The notes under the pieces were generated by a model. That model ran no database searches, was not told the DNA's origin, and worked only from the letters and a program-made list of their open reading frames with translations. Made by a program: the position numbers and the translations under genes. A stretch of 64,000 nt of DNA from Toxoplasma gondii ME49 (lineage: Eukaryota > Apicomplexa > Conoidasida > Eucoccidiorida > Sarcocystidae): the NCBI RefSeq assembly GCF_000006565.2, contig NC_031480.1, positions 2,172,856-2,236,855 of the forward strand, given 5' to 3'. Positions 48,655 to 62,600 of this stretch are shown here, piece after piece (positions within the stretch are counted from its first letter, which is position 1; every line of letters starts with the position of its first letter).

Positions 48655-51600
48655 TTTACTTTCGACGGGAAAAGATGCAAACTGTGTTGGCCATCGACGT
48701 CGTACACACTTCTTGAAAATTCTGTCTCTTTTAAACACATCGATGACTTCACGGCAAACCGACTCAAAGAAACAAGGTGTCACGAACTAGAGCTGCGACC
48801 GGGTCGAGACTGGGAACTCGCCGGTAACTATACGCGTAGAGACGCATGTGTTTATGTTGCGGGTTTCAGATAAATGCCAATCTGCTGAGGCGGAAAAACA
48901 AGTGGCAGGACTGTATTACTTGTTTACACACATGCACACGGAGAATCTTGTGAGTGAGGCGGTGCATTTGCGGTGTACCCTCTTGTCGTCATACAGTTCT
49001 CCCTCCGCAGAAAAGCATCGGAACATGAGACGCTTCGGTACAAATTATCAAGGCACCAGAAAGAATCAAAACAGAAGAAAAATGACAGGTGTGCATATTG
49101 TGCTTCCGAGAAAGTCGTGAAAGCTTTTCACCCGCATGCAAGATACGTCATTCCTCCGTTCGTCCCGGCGGTGAAAAACGCGGAGCACGGGGTTTATTTC
49201 CGCCAGCGAACACGAACTTTGGCTCAGTGTTCCTTCAGAGTTCAGTGGAGAAACAAAGCGACAAAATACTAAGAAAAAGAACCAGAGGTGGGGCAATTTT
49301 GTGGAGATCTCGAGGGTGTCTGCGCAAGACAGAGGACCCCGAAGCCGCCCTCCTTGGAGCCTGGGATATATGGGGGGGCGGTTGGTGGAGCAAAAGAACC
49401 AACAAGAAAGCGCATGCTAGGCACTACTGAGAAAAACGGCAAGTGAAAATCGACAGCTTGAGAGATAAAAATATATACGCTGTGAAGGAAGGGTAAAAAA
49501 CAGGAGACGAGCTTCAACCGATACTCAAGACGAAACCATTATGTCTGACGCTTTCCTCTCTGCTGCGGCACACGCCGTTTTAGAGGAAACGAGGAAGGTC
49601 GTTTTCCTGTGAAGCTTGCCACTCTCAATGTTCTATGAACCACGGTTTGTTAGCATGTCTCGGCGATCATCACGGAATAGAGGTGACTTTCGGCGGGCTT
49701 CCCTCTCTCTGAAGAAGACCAGCACGAAGTGTAATAAATGCCTTCAAAAAGGTCGCACTCGTTTCAACGAGTTCCCGGCCGTCATTTTTTTCTGAAACTG
49801 GGGCGTGTTGACGAGACACATGCATGGCGCCTAGTCGGTGGTACACATTTATGTTTTGGAGGCTCTTACAAAAGAGTAGGAAAAACGGGGAATGGCCTCA
49901 ACAACGATCGAGGATAGAAGTGACCAGCATCCCAGAGTGTGTTAGAAAATCTGGTTTGTCTGCGCGGGCGTATGAGAACACCCGGTAACGAACGGGGCAT
50001 TCTGTCCGTTGAGGTGTGCGGCCGTCTGATATCGGCAGTGGGTGCGCCAGCATAACCTTTTCCAGAATCATTGAGACATCGCACTGATGAATGTGAACAG
50101 GATAAAAACACACAGGAACGCTTGTCGTTCGTGCAGCCATGATACAACTCGCTATTTCAGTGGGTTTTTCTTGTGGAGAAGTTCGCGTTTCCCACGTCCG
50201 CTTCCCCGCAGACCTGACTAGACAAATACTCTGTTTCAAGTCCTGGCAAGTGAATAAGTCGTTGTTCATCAGCGTCATGTGTGAGGGGTGACTGCCTATC
50301 TATGTGATTCGTTTTGTTCCTTCCTACAGTCGGATAATTCACAAGTGTCAGACAAGTGTACTCCGAGGTTGTTGACTCAGACAAAGTGGCTGCAGTTGGA
50401 GTGAACCACAAACACTCTTTGCAGCACCATAGAGCTGGATTCGTCTGTGAGCCGCTGTTTGTTCCTCGTGTGCAGTTGCCTCCTTTACTGAAGGATGGCT
50501 CCATAAGGAGAAAAAGTAGGAGGGACAATACGTTTATTCCCGAATGTTTCGCTCCTGTTTTACGGGACACTACCCAACGGCTTCTCAAAGAGTCTGTGGC
50601 AATAGGTATTAGCACGTTCCTTATCGACTCTAGTCATCTGAGCAAGTATCAGGAGAACTGCATGTGATGCGTTTCTAACTATCCGCATGGCTTGTTGGCT
50701 CAGGGCTAGTGGCAGACGCGACTTGTAGCCTGCCTCGTCTTTCTTAGAGGTCCACTGAACTCGCGAACCTGCAAATGTCGAGTCATTCGGACAAGGCAAC
50801 TCAATGATGTATTTTCTTCTGGCGCAACAAGCTTCGATTCGGTATCCAGGTGTCCCTGGATTAACTAGGGACAAGGGAAATGGACAGTCAACATGGTTTG
50901 AGCGTTAGAGTAGCATAGTCTGAAGCATAGGCTTTCTTTTATTCAGTGTTAGACGAGCATAGCTTTTCTTGACACGCAGGCCAATCGCGAGAGGAGTGAA
51001 TACGCAGTAGGTGTGACCCGGTAGGGTATCGAGACGGCCTGTTAGAAAACAACTGACGATTATTGGTCAGTGGAAATGTAGCGAATAGGTTTAGCTGACA
51101 CGTGAAAAACTTATCGAGGGTCCCTTCATGCTATTGATTACGAGAAGAGACGTGAGGCTCTCTAATACGTTTCGTGGGCCTTTGAGGTGACTAGGCACAG
51201 ATAGAAGGACCAGTTTCACCAGGGACACCATTTGTTCCGTACACTGCAGAGATAGTAAATCAACACATTGTTTCTAATCTGTCACAGAGCGTCTCGTGTC
51301 CTACCCATGTCACCAGTACGTAATCATTTGGATCTGAAAAGTTCACAGTTCTGTGCTTGAGGCACGATGGCAGCTTCTCGTCGAGTCAGCTACCCAAAGT
51401 TTTACGCGAACCCACACTTGCAGCGCACTTTCCTTACCGCATGCGGAGACGAAAGTTGCATTTCGCCGATCGGAAGACCGGCCACATGGTTAATGTTTTC
51501 GCGATGCATATCGGATGTTTCCAGAGAAGACAGCTGACAACGGGCTGCCTATTTCTTCTAGGCGAACGAATGTCTTCGCGGTAGAAAAACACAAAGAACT

Positions 51601-52180
51601 ACCAAGGCAGAGTATTCCTGCTGCAAGCGTGTAGATCCGGTATGCATTCTTGGCTGTGCAGTGGACAGGCGGACGCAACCAGGCCTTTCACGGTTATTTG
51701 TTTCATATTGTGTTTCCTCCATCAAATGTGTTAAACTCAGGCCCCGTAACAGCGGCTTGACTATCTCTGTTATTCCAATTTTTTGTGTATACTGTCCATC
51801 GCACGTGATCTGTTTGACGCGGGAAAGGCGGATGTACCGGTGTTGAGGATCCAACAGACGGTCGTTGAAAAGCGAATGTTTAACTCAGGTCCACGGATAT
51901 GTTGTTTATAGAGCTGAAACACGCATGCGATTTAGCAGGTCTACGTAGGTAAGCATTTCGATGAAAACCGAGCGATCCTTGTAGACCGAGTGCTGCATGC
52001 TAGAAGGAAAACGATTCAGTTCTCTTGGTTTCTCTGAAAAAGGGCAACTGCTCCGGGCTGTGATGACTTTTATGTGATTTGTTCTCTGTCTAAGAGGGTT
52101 TCCAACGTTTGATTGGCAGTCGGATTTTCCGGGGGATTCGTTGGTTGAGCAGATGCCTGTGGAACTGCAACACGTAAAAA
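48655..52180. other. Divergent intergenic region between POLA1 and the right-hand plus-strand genes
   Basis: About 3.5 kb holding the presumed promoters of both. Several 75-150 codon frames exist on both strands, but none has domain-like composition, and I support none of them. Confidence 0.5.
48838..48844 (+). promoter_or_regulatory. AGAGACG element upstream of POLA1
   Basis: Matches the WGAGACG word described in coccidian promoters. It lies about 185 bases before the POLA1 start codon on the strand opposite the gene. A single 7-base match can occur by chance. Confidence 0.3.
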
Positions 52181-53467
52181 ATGAGACCAGCTCAAAAACA
52201 AGTGAAGAAGGGGGTGAGACACCTAAATTCTAACCCCCTTTCAAGAAACCACCATGACCAAGGACTGAATGGGAACGCGAAACAACGTCAAAATATCCCC
52301 GAGTTCTCACATTTAACAACATCTGGAAATGGGATTTCTGAGGTGCCCGTTACGGCAGAACTGCTGCATGCACCGGTCGCTCAGGAAGGTGATACCTTCT
52401 TTGTACAAACAAACCGAAGAGCATCTTTTTGTGGAAACGAAGCCGAACGATCAACTTCCGGAAAATGGTTTCCTCAAGTTCCCACAGAGAAGGTGGCGCT
52501 AACACTGGAAGAAGCAAAAACTGTATTGGGAGAGTGTAGCCGAATGGGGGACATGCTCCAAGGCATTTTTGAAGATTTTCTTTGTGCATCGCCGGCAGAC
52601 GCTGGCAATAAAGAGGCAGATGAGCTGTCTATGGACGGAGAAGCAGGGTCCCATGAACGGAGCACTGCTGGCACTGGCACGATTAGTATAACTATGAGTG
52701 GTAAATGGGGTAAGGTTGATAGCAGTGCGAATGGAGTTCATTCTCCCGTTGGTCCGGCTAGGGATGAAGCCTCAGCAAGTATTGCTTCGCCTCTCGTCGT
52801 TTCTTCACCGCTTAAATCCGATGCTAAGAAACGTGAAAGAGAGCTCATCGGAGAGACGAGTATGACGTGCCAAGCAGGAGAAGAGAGCTCCAGTGGTGAG
52901 GTTCTTCCAAAGGAAGAGCTGTCCTGCAACACGTATCACGGGGGCGCAGACAGCCCCTTAGTTACCGGCCAGACAGATGAGGAGGATCAGGGAAGACAGA
53001 GGCTGCCTAAAGTGGACAGTACCGGGGGTGCGAAGAACTCTGCCTTGAAGAACGAACTTCTTAAGTGTCAAGCCACTTGCGAAGAAGTAGCCATGAAAAT
53101 GTTGAACCAGTACATCCAGGCAGAGAAGGATGATGTACAGGAACAGAAGGCACTGGCGGCTCTACACCTTAGAGCCGGACAAGATTTGTGCGTCAGCGGA
53201 TCTAATCTTCAGCTAGACTCCGACCTGCTTACAGCTGCGTGTGGGGACTTACTCGATTCTCGGCAAATAATTAAAAGTACCTTTCAACAGGTAACGAAGG
53301 AGACATCCACATGGAGTGCCACCCGCTCTCGCATCCTCAGCGATCCTGGATCCCTTGTATTCAGGGTTGCTTTTTTTTTCTGGTTGTTACAGAATGCACA
53401 TACAAAGCGACGTGCTGATTGGGAAGCCGCTTCACAACAGCCTTCTTGGAGAGTCTCGTTTCACTAA
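52181..53467 (+). CDS. Acidic/helical protein of unknown function, or first exon of the downstream axonemal gene
   Basis: Open frame of 428 codons from a true ATG at 52181 (gtaaaaATGAGA). The N terminus is basic. Then comes a helical stretch (LTLEEAKTVLGECSRMGDML), a Ser/Glu/Gly-rich disordered middle, and a charged, coiled-coil-like end (about 285-370: NELLKCQATCEEVAMKMLNQ, then EQKALAALHLRAGQDL). Three end-points are possible. It may read through to TAA at 53465. It may splice at CAG|GTAACG (53290/53291) to the strong acceptor at 53392; that 102-base segment is in frame and stop-free. Or it may use the weaker AAAA|GTACCT at 53276, the only phase-1 donor near the end that fits the exon at 53698. 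I recognise no family. Its orientation and closeness make it a candidate N-terminal part of the ASH-domain gene. Confidence 0.6.
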   Translation: MRPAQKQVKKGVRHLNSNPLSRNHHDQGLNGNAKQRQNIPEFSHLTTSGNGISEVPVTAELLHAPVAQEGDTFFVQTNRRASFCGNEAERSTSGKWFPQVPTEKVALTLEEAKTVLGECSRMGDMLQGIFEDFLCASPADAGNKEADELSMDGEAGSHERSTAGTGTISITMSGKWGKVDSSANGVHSPVGPARDEASASIASPLVVSSPLKSDAKKRERELIGETSMTCQAGEESSSGEVLPKEELSCNTYHGGADSPLVTGQTDEEDQGRQRLPKVDSTGGAKNSALKNELLKCQATCEEVAMKMLNQYIQAEKDDVQEQKALAALHLRAGQDLCVSGSNLQLDSDLLTAACGDLLDSRQIIKSTFQQVTKETSTWSATRSRILSDPGSLVFRVAFFFWLLQNAHTKRRADWEAASQQPSWRVSFH

Positions 53468-53697
53468 ACGGGAAGGCCACAGACAGAACGGAGTTAGCCT
53501 GTATCCCCAACGGCATCGATACATGCACAGAAACTCATAAAACATGACTACTAGATACTCGCTCTCAACAGTGAGCTTTACATGAACTCATCATGGGAGG
53601 AGGCATTCAAACATGAGGCTGCGTTTCTTTTCGCTCCCCCTTTTATACCCACCTCTTTCTTCTTTCTTCCTTCGTTTTTCATCTTGCTGGCCGCTAG

Positions 53698-56600
53698 GGT
53701 CGCGTGTGCCTGGAACAATGCCCGGCGAAACTCAAAGCCTGAAGACGTTCACCGGAATGGATGTGCTGCGTTTTTGGGGAACTGTGCAGATAAGTGACGA
53801 AAGCAACGAACCAACCGCAGACACAACCAATGCGCGCCGCTCGTACTTGGCTCCAACAAAATCTGTTCAGAATCGACTACGCTGTACACGAACGCTAGGA
53901 GGGTTGAAGTGAGTAGACGAAAAACCACGTTATTTCGCTAGCGCCTTTCAAGTCACCCTTGTATCCACTGCTTGAGACGATCTGTGGTGCATTCGGAATC
54001 AATTGCACACAAGACCAAACAAACCGTAAAGAGTTCTAATATTTTGTGCACTTCTAGAAGTGCCCCTCTGACCAGAGGGAAGGGATTGTTCTGGGGAACT
54101 TGTCCTGTTTGGTGGACGGCAAACTAGTGGGCATTTCGCAGCAACCTTAGTAGTGAGCAAAAGGAGCTGTTCTCAAACAAACTGTTCGTGTCAGCTAATT
54201 GAACTAGTCAAGTATCATGAATACAGCCAGTAGATGCTCTTTCGACGTCCATGACCGATGTTACATTTTTGATTATCTTCTCTCCCAGGCTGCGTAGAAG
54301 GCCGCTCCGGAACGACTCCGGAAGGCATCCATGGCGCCGATGTGAATTGTGCTTACGTCGCACGACGCCCTACAATTTGTAGTGTTCCATATCACTCCTC
54401 GACGCTGTGAGAACCTACGTACTTCAGTGTCTGCGTTTTTCCTATTTCATGTATACCGGTCTGGATCGCATATCAAATACACGAACACAATGTCCACCTA
54501 TAACGGGGTCTAACACTACATGGCCTAGCAGTGATCTTCATATTCCACCCGTGATGCATAGGCCATGTGGCAGTCTCGACTTACGGAAAAAGGAGGCAAG
54601 AACTGAAAGCTTTCTATCAACGCAGTGTAACTTTGATTTTGGCACTCGGGGATCCTAATGGAGAGTGTGCATGGCGTGTGTGCTTTTGGGCAGACCGAAA
54701 ACGCTGAAGACAAACAGTCGAATCCCATTGCTTTCAGTGAGAAGAGAGATGGGAAAACCGAGCACGAATGCCACTGCGGATAGGGCTGCAGTTGCAAAAA
54801 ATGAAAACAAAGAACAGCTCGCAAAACTGCAGCGGAGACAAAGCTTTCTCCGGAATTCTCGTCAAGATCCTAACACCGCTCTGAAAGGACAGTGCCCATT
54901 CGATATCGAACCCGATGCGGCAGTAAGCGGTCACACACCAAAGGTCGTTTTCGCAGACAGCCTGTACAGTTCCTCAAGCAAGAAATGTCTGATATGCACA
55001 TCCGTCCCATACATCAACAATGCTGATGCATTCTGCTGCACACTTCAGTGAAAGTACATCTACTCAGTTTCTGCTCCATACGAGTTTGCCATGTTAACCT
55101 GCGTTCCCTACAAAGCTCGACTGATATGCATAATAGCAGGAATCTTTGTACTTCCCCGACTCTTTTTCTTGTGCCTTAAACGACGCTCTGTATAGTACAT
55201 CTCTCGTCACCTTTGAAGTCGACGAAAATATAGGAAGCACCATAGAGCGTGAACGCATGCATAAGTGTGTTTCACCGCTTAGCACCAGCTGTTCGTTTTT
55301 CCACGTTATTTGACACTATGGATTCCCACCTTACTGTAGTAAGCAGGGAAGGATACAATATGCGTTGGCAGCTGCTCTCTTGTTGCAGTGTCACTGTCTT
55401 TGTGGTATGTGCGAACGACCGTCACTTCTGCAACAGATTCTCAATTTGGTGTTTCCTTATTGTCGGAAAACCTTGTGTGGCTACTCACCATCACCGCATT
55501 TTGATGCGTGTTTGTAGATTTTCCATGGCTTCAGGATAGGCCTCTCATACAAGCAAACTATCATTTTCAGAAATTCGTCGCATTTAGGCCGGCGGCTTCG
55601 GGTTGAACTCGCTGCTCCAAACAAAGACCTCCGTGTATCTCCTGTGGTCTACAAGTCACTTGCTTCTTCGTATGGACAGCCAGGTGTCTCCGCAGAACAC
55701 GAAAGTACCCTCTCAATGAAGGGAAAAGCCTCTTCCACTTTCACCTCAGCCCACCCCACAGGAACCATTGCCCCGGGACTCTCTGCTCAAGTAAGCAGGT
55801 TGTCGAGCAGAGTCCTACAGAACACATATTGGAGAGTTCGCAAACATATTGTTCTTTTGATTTCATCAAAACTCAAAACAGGTGTAGACAAATCGGCAGT
55901 GTTAAACATAAACCGAGTAGGTCAAAGAATGTGCATACATGCTTGAATGGACAAACATGCACACATACCTCCTTATTTACGTACATCATACATGCACACC
56001 GATATCCCTGTTTACATAATCAAACATATTGTTGTCTAGAAGCTTGTCTCCTTCACCTAAAACGACGACTTTTACAGCCTGCTTTCCTACACATGCTTAC
56101 ATGGATTCAGGTAGAGGTTCGGTTTCAGCCTACATCTTTTGACGACATTACTACCCATCTACTGTTGCATACAGATGTGGGATCCTTCAGCATAGCGGTG
56201 AGCGAAATAAGATAGGAGACCAGCCGAATCTTCAGCGCCCGTTTCTGCGAAGGTCGATGCTGGAATGTTGTCACTCACCTGCCGGAAGCTTCTGGAATCT
56301 GAATGAGACAGTTATCTCGGAATGCCGACACAATCCTAGTTTGTGTTTTGGACGGGCTGGGTAGCGCAAGACAGTTTCCGTTTCACAGTTCCCTTCGCAA
56401 TGAAACCTGTACTGCAAGTTTGGGTCGAGCGTCTCTCGGCCCTCCAGCGTCTCTCGGGTGTAGCAGTGTGATGTGGCTGCCAGGGGAATGTCACCAACAT
56501 AGGAACATATTTCGCAAGTCGCCTCCAGCATTGGAGACAGCAGATGACAGAAGTCCCCCTAACTTCTGTCCGACTCGTCACAAACCTGAGAAAGTCACAA

Positions 56601-59600
56601 TGAGTCCTCAAAGTCAGTTTCCGTTCTAAACAATACAGTTTTAAGTTCTATCACGAACCTCTGACACAAGATATAAACCAACTCGCTCCTGAGTCACATC
56701 CCCGACACCAACTCAGAGGCAATCAGCGAGTGAAAAATCCTAGAATGATTGATGAAGACGTGAAGAAACCTCGCGCCGTAGAACACGCTTACTCAGCGTC
56801 TTTATTGATTTAGTCTCTGTTTCCCCCCGAGTTCATGAAAGAAAGCGATATGGCCCTTTTCTTGCAGGTGCTCTGTCGCCGAGAGCTAGCTCATCTGCCA
56901 GCATTGCCTCCTCTTGTCGACTTTGGAACATGCATGGTGGGCGAGGTCCCAGAGGTGCGGTATGTCACTGTTCTCTTTACCACTTGACGTATTTGATATT
57001 TCCGTTGCAATGCTGTTCACGGGAACTTGGGAAACGCAGCTACTGTATTCCGAGAGTGAGGAATGTTGGCGCGCACCCTCCACCTGCGCTCTCGACAGGC
57101 GGTCTCGTTATTGTCACGTACCCCCCCATGACCGCCGGAATCTCCTCACCTATTCAACGTTTCTCGGTTTGTTAGACAAGCGACACGAAGCATTCTTTGC
57201 AGCTCGGGAGCGTTAATGGGCAAACACAAAATGAAAAACGTGCAAGTGGGAGTTTGGACGCCGAACACGATCGCATCTTAACCGGTCCGTCTCCTCAGAT
57301 ACTGTCTTGAGGACCCCTTCTCTGCGGTTCGCCCGAAGCGGCAGATATCGGTCGCCGACATACGTTAAAACGGAAGAACGAACCAGCAACATGTATTCGC
57401 CGTATGCTTGTCGGTCGCCAGGATTCCAGTGCGAAACGAAGGTGGCGAAGCAGTGTTCACAGTCGCTCATTTTCCATGCGGTGACAAAGATCAAGAGCTC
57501 CTAGAAAATTCCAAATATGAACTGCATCTTCCTCTAGCAATTCACAAACCGACAGCAACAGCTAACGTGCAACATGCAGGGAATGAATACCAAAAGGGCC
57601 ATTCGCCTGACCTCGCGATATCGGCACGTTTCAAACATCGTTTCTTCACTCTGGACCCAGCGAGCTTTGCTCTAAAGAAAGGAGAAGAGCAAGAAGTATG
57701 CGTGCGTTTTGCAAGCCAAAAAGCAGGCGTTTTCGAGAATGACTACGTCATACGCAGTGATTCTGGTCAAACGTGGCCCCTACGTTTTAAAGCCTGCGCA
57801 ACGTCAACTCAGATTGAACTTGTTCAATTCGATGGCAAGCCGTGGACTATGCAGAGGCTCTTTGACGCCGAGGACTGGTATGAAGGAGAACGAAGAAGGG
57901 ACGTGGGAAACGATTCGTTCGAGAAAGTGACAAGTAACTGGAAAGGTGAACCAGGAGGTGAAAGGGGGCAAAAAGAAGCCCAAAACGGCATTGCGTTACG
58001 AGCTCTTCCGAACAAAATCTGTTTCGGGGAGGTACAGGTAAGATAAAGACGAATACACGCAATATAAATATGTACATTCATGCAGCTAACACGGACTAGT
58101 TGAATACTACATCGAATGAACTTCTGTTGATATATACTTTTGTATATATATATATATAGAATCATATGGTTCACGTGTTCTTATGAAGCCGGCTAGCCAC
58201 GTAATTCTTGGAAATATTTACACTCTCCACCAAAGCTGAAAACAAGTTGGTTTATGTTCACTCCGCCGGAGAGACGGTACTCAGGCGAACAGCTGCTGAT
58301 GTCGTGGTCAGTCAGACACAGTCTTCTGCAGTGCGGACACCCGCCTTCCGATAAAATGTTTCGTTCAGGTGGACGGTGGCGTAACTGAGAGAAGAATGTC
58401 GCTGCGGAACAGGAGTCAGCTTCCTGTCAAACTGAGGTGGCGGTTACTTCCAGGGCACCCGTATGCAATCGATATCCACGCAGACGGAGAAAATCGACAT
58501 TGCCAATTTTCCCTTAACCCAACAAGCATTGACCTTGAGCCTGGAGCAACCCAAGAGTTCATTTTCTCCTTCAAGCCTTACAAACAGGGCATAAAAATCA
58601 GAAAAGTTGCCGAAGCCACAGCAGAACTGGAGGTGAGGGGCTTTCCGCCACAGGACGTTCTGCGGTGGCAATCGTTCAAGCATGCATGTAGCACACCTTC
58701 GAAAACAACAGTCGATTCCCAGCGCACGCGGACAAGCAATCCTAAAAAGAAATGCGTAAGCATATTCGCCATGCTGTGGCTCTGTTGGCATCGTCAGCCT
58801 CAGCAGAGCCTGGTACGGGAGTGCTGTGGGGTTGGTGTCGCTCTGTCTCCCATAGAAACGCACTCAGCCTACCTCAGGAAGTTCCCTGCTAGTGCCGAAA
58901 GAAGCTGGTTACGCGGAAACGTTCTTTTCCCATACTTCGTTCATCTGCTCTTTCAACGGAGATTACCGCCCGTGAAGACATTACTTCTTCGCCCGTAGGG
59001 CGTATTTGTGAAGACTACATGAGAAAGTGTGAATGTGGGCGCTAAAGGATGCTCACATCGGACACAAAAGCTTTGTAAATGAAGGGTACAACTACGGGAG
59101 TGTGTTCTCAAACGCAGGTGGCGGACGTAACTCGCGCGTCGTTAAAGACGTTGCCAGAGCTGTTACAACAAAGGGGCGCCTCTGACAACAAGGATTTCCC
59201 CCTTACTCTCTGGTCTTCGAATATACAATCCCACGATCTCGGGGTTGTTTCGAATGGCTGCTCGTCAGATTTCGTCACGGCTAAATTGCTTTCTATTTCC
59301 TTGCACGGCGTGCCCATTGCCTCGGAAGTGACTCTTCTCCCGCCCTCCCTAGAGCTCCAGTTGTTGCCGTCTCTCGTCCACTTTGAGCGTTTGCTTGTCG
59401 TTAACAATGCGTCCTGTCCAGCCCCATTTCAGCTGGCGCCGATCAACAGGTTTGTTGAGGTTTACCCAGACAAAAAAGAGAAACGTGCAGGTGTAGGCAA
59501 CTCTGACATGCGAATTGCCGCACAAAGCAAAGGATTCTCAGGCTTCTCCACGCACGACAACGACAACGAGGGACCACATTCGCCGTCGTCCTGCCTGTCA

Positions 59601-62600
59601 CATGGTTTTGCCTCTCACAAACGCGTGCGTGAAGGTTTGCTTCTTGTGGACATGGACGAGATCGAGAACATTACCCGACTCGGGTGGGAAACTGTGAGCA
59701 ATGTTCGACGGGTTCACGTAACCTCGTTCACGGAATAGAGGCGAATGAGAATGCACCACGTTCACCGTGTGGTCCCGCGTTCTCTTTGGTCTCAGTGTTC
59801 AAACAGCTTCCTCGAGTAAAACACTTAAGTAGAGTTACGAGAGCCACTCTGCGGCTACGGATGTTCCTCGGTGCCACCGCTCTGTCGCGTTGGCGTGGTC
59901 ACTGATCAGCCTACCCCTGCTTCTTCAGTTTCGTACCTGAACAGTGAAGTCGAGGTTGCCGGACTCTTATCGGCTCGACACTTCTTTCGCCTTCAACCGT
60001 GTTCTCTTCCATGGGTTTCCCTTTTCTCTCTCGCCCCAGCTCTGGCTTAGTGGCTTGGCCTTTGATCAACCTCCGTCCCGTTTGTCAGAATTAAGGTGTT
60101 CGGGGAAAATGCACCGAGTCCAAAGCGACTGCGGGCTTCATGCTCGTCTTCAGGGAACTCTCCTTTTCGACGCCAGAACGGTCTTGGTTCCGGCTCTTTG
60201 TTTGAGTTTTGTGAAACAACGTTTTTTTGGATATGTCACATGAGCCACTGGCCTGGCGAAGGCGAAGAAAACAAACTTGTCGAGGGGCACTTATGTCTTG
60301 TCCCTTTATCCACTTCTCTTCCTCTTCCCAGGAAACCTCAACGAGTTTAAGACTTCCAGATGACGAAGGTGGTAGTACCCCAGGTGCGTACGAGCAAGAG
60401 CAAATCTCGGGCTAGGATCAACGCATCAGTCATCCTGTGAGAGGAAGATGTCGCTACTGTGCGTAGGCGTATCTCGTTTTATGTGCGTCGCTGTGTCAGA
60501 TAAGGTCAAGGTCGTGGGCTACTTCGCGCTCTCTGCATGCAATGGGCTTGCATCGGCAAAGTCCTCAGCGGAACTCTCTCTAGCTTTATCTGTGTTGGAC
60601 TGTTCATCGCTTTCGTTTGTTCTTCCCCTTCGCGTCACTGCCGCATCAACGGCATCCTCGGAAAAGACGGCTAGTGCTGAAGACCTAGACCCTCACATTG
60701 GGGATCCCCAGCATTCATTGCGACACCGGGAGGATGTGTTTTCTCCTTTCGTCTCCGTGAACGTTCACGTTGTCGTCAGCCCGCCCCAACTTCAGCTAAT
60801 GTATGAGCCGACTCTGGATTTTGGTGTGGTGAGTCGAACGAGAGATGCTCAGTTCTGAACTAGAGTCCACAACAACTTTTCGAATCTCAGTCCCAGTCGG
60901 ACCACTTGACTCCGTCATCCCGTGGAGGCTGTGTGGCTGAGCCGGCTCCATTCGTTTGATATCCAGAAAGCAGTGGACTCCAGTAAGTTTCCCCACATGT
61001 TTAGAACACGCATCTAGTGTTTAGTTGTCTACACCACACACAACCCAACAGTAGGATGTCCACGGGTACGGAGTCGTCGATGAGAGATGCCGCAAAAGTA
61101 CGAACCTTCTGCCCGTGCACTTCCTGTATGAGCGGTTTCACCTTCTGTCTCGTCATTCTGCAAGTGTGGCAGGGGGAAGTGTTTGTATAGTTGATTCCAA
61201 AACAATGTGTTCTCCTAAATATTCGCCTGTGCATGTGTTTCACAGGTTCGGGCACACAGCCAAGCCAGACAGTGGTGTAGAATAAAGAACCCTAGCGACG
61301 TGCCGACTGTCGCGTGGTTTCGCAGTCTTCCGTGGGCCTCAGTTTCCGCCGATTCACTTCATAAGGACGATTTATGTGCTACTCGAGAATCCCTCTCAGC
61401 GAGCGTTTCAGGTCCACCTTTTTCCAGATACTACGACTTGATTCAGTCCCTGGGTAAGGCGGCGGAGATCGCATTCACGCCGAAGGGCTGCTTCTCGCCT
61501 GCCGCGTCGGTAGGCCACCCCGCGCCTGTTTCTGCAAAGCCCGCGTTTCACCAGCTGACGTCGAGTCCGGCAGGGAATATGATCCATTCGACTGGGAGAA
61601 ATCATTACGTAAACGGAGCACGCTGCTCCGAAAGTGGGGAAAAAAAATACGAAAGAAAACGACATTCTGCAGAGACGAGAGCTTGTGCGAAATGCAGCTG
61701 CATAATTGACTACTGTATTGAGGACTCGGACCGACGACGGACTTTCGAGAAAGCGCCTGAAGACATCCCGCGAGACAGCGACGGCTCACTGGTGGCAGCC
61801 AGAATGTCGGTGCATCCGCACCCTCAGCAAGGTTGTCCACAGTGTTACTCAGGACGCCACAGCGCAGTACATGCACTTCTTACATTTTTTCCATGCTGGG
61901 TGGTAGTCCCAGCTCACGGAACAGCGGACATTGCTGTGATTCTCAACACAAGTCATCCGGAACGGCTCAGCCGAGATGTGGCCGTATGTTAGCCAATGCT
62001 GCCGTACAATGGCCGGTGTCACAGAGAAATCGGACAGACAATCGAAGCGGGGGAACTGTTCTAAACATGCATCCATTTGATACAGAAGCAGTTGCGTAAA
62101 GAGTATTTGTTAGCACTAGATCCAGCGGATTTCACATCGCCTACCCAGATGGGAGATGGGCGACCCATAGTGGCAAGCACAACAGTAGTATGCAGCAGCC
62201 TTACTTTTCACGCAAACAAGTCGTGCTTCGGAAGAACTGATGGTAGAGGAAACTCACGGGTGTCTCACCTAGGGGATCCGTATGCACGCAATCTGATCAA
62301 GTGACAGAGGCGACATGATACAAGGGAGCCAAGTGCCAGGGTCGTGGTGTCTTGCAAACCTACAAAGAAACAGCCGTTTCACCCTTACCCAGTGTGTAGT
62401 AGCCGAAGTTTTTTTCCATAGTTCTACAAGTTTCTATCCCGAAAGGGGGTCGTGCACCACTAGTTGTATGTGATACTTGCTCGATCCAGTAGGAGAGACT
62501 CTAACCCTTTTGAGAGTGTCTTCGTAGGTGGACTGGCTCGGCGTGGACGGAGGTTTGGTCGTGAACATCCAAGCGACAGTTCAGCTTCCAGTGGTCCGCC

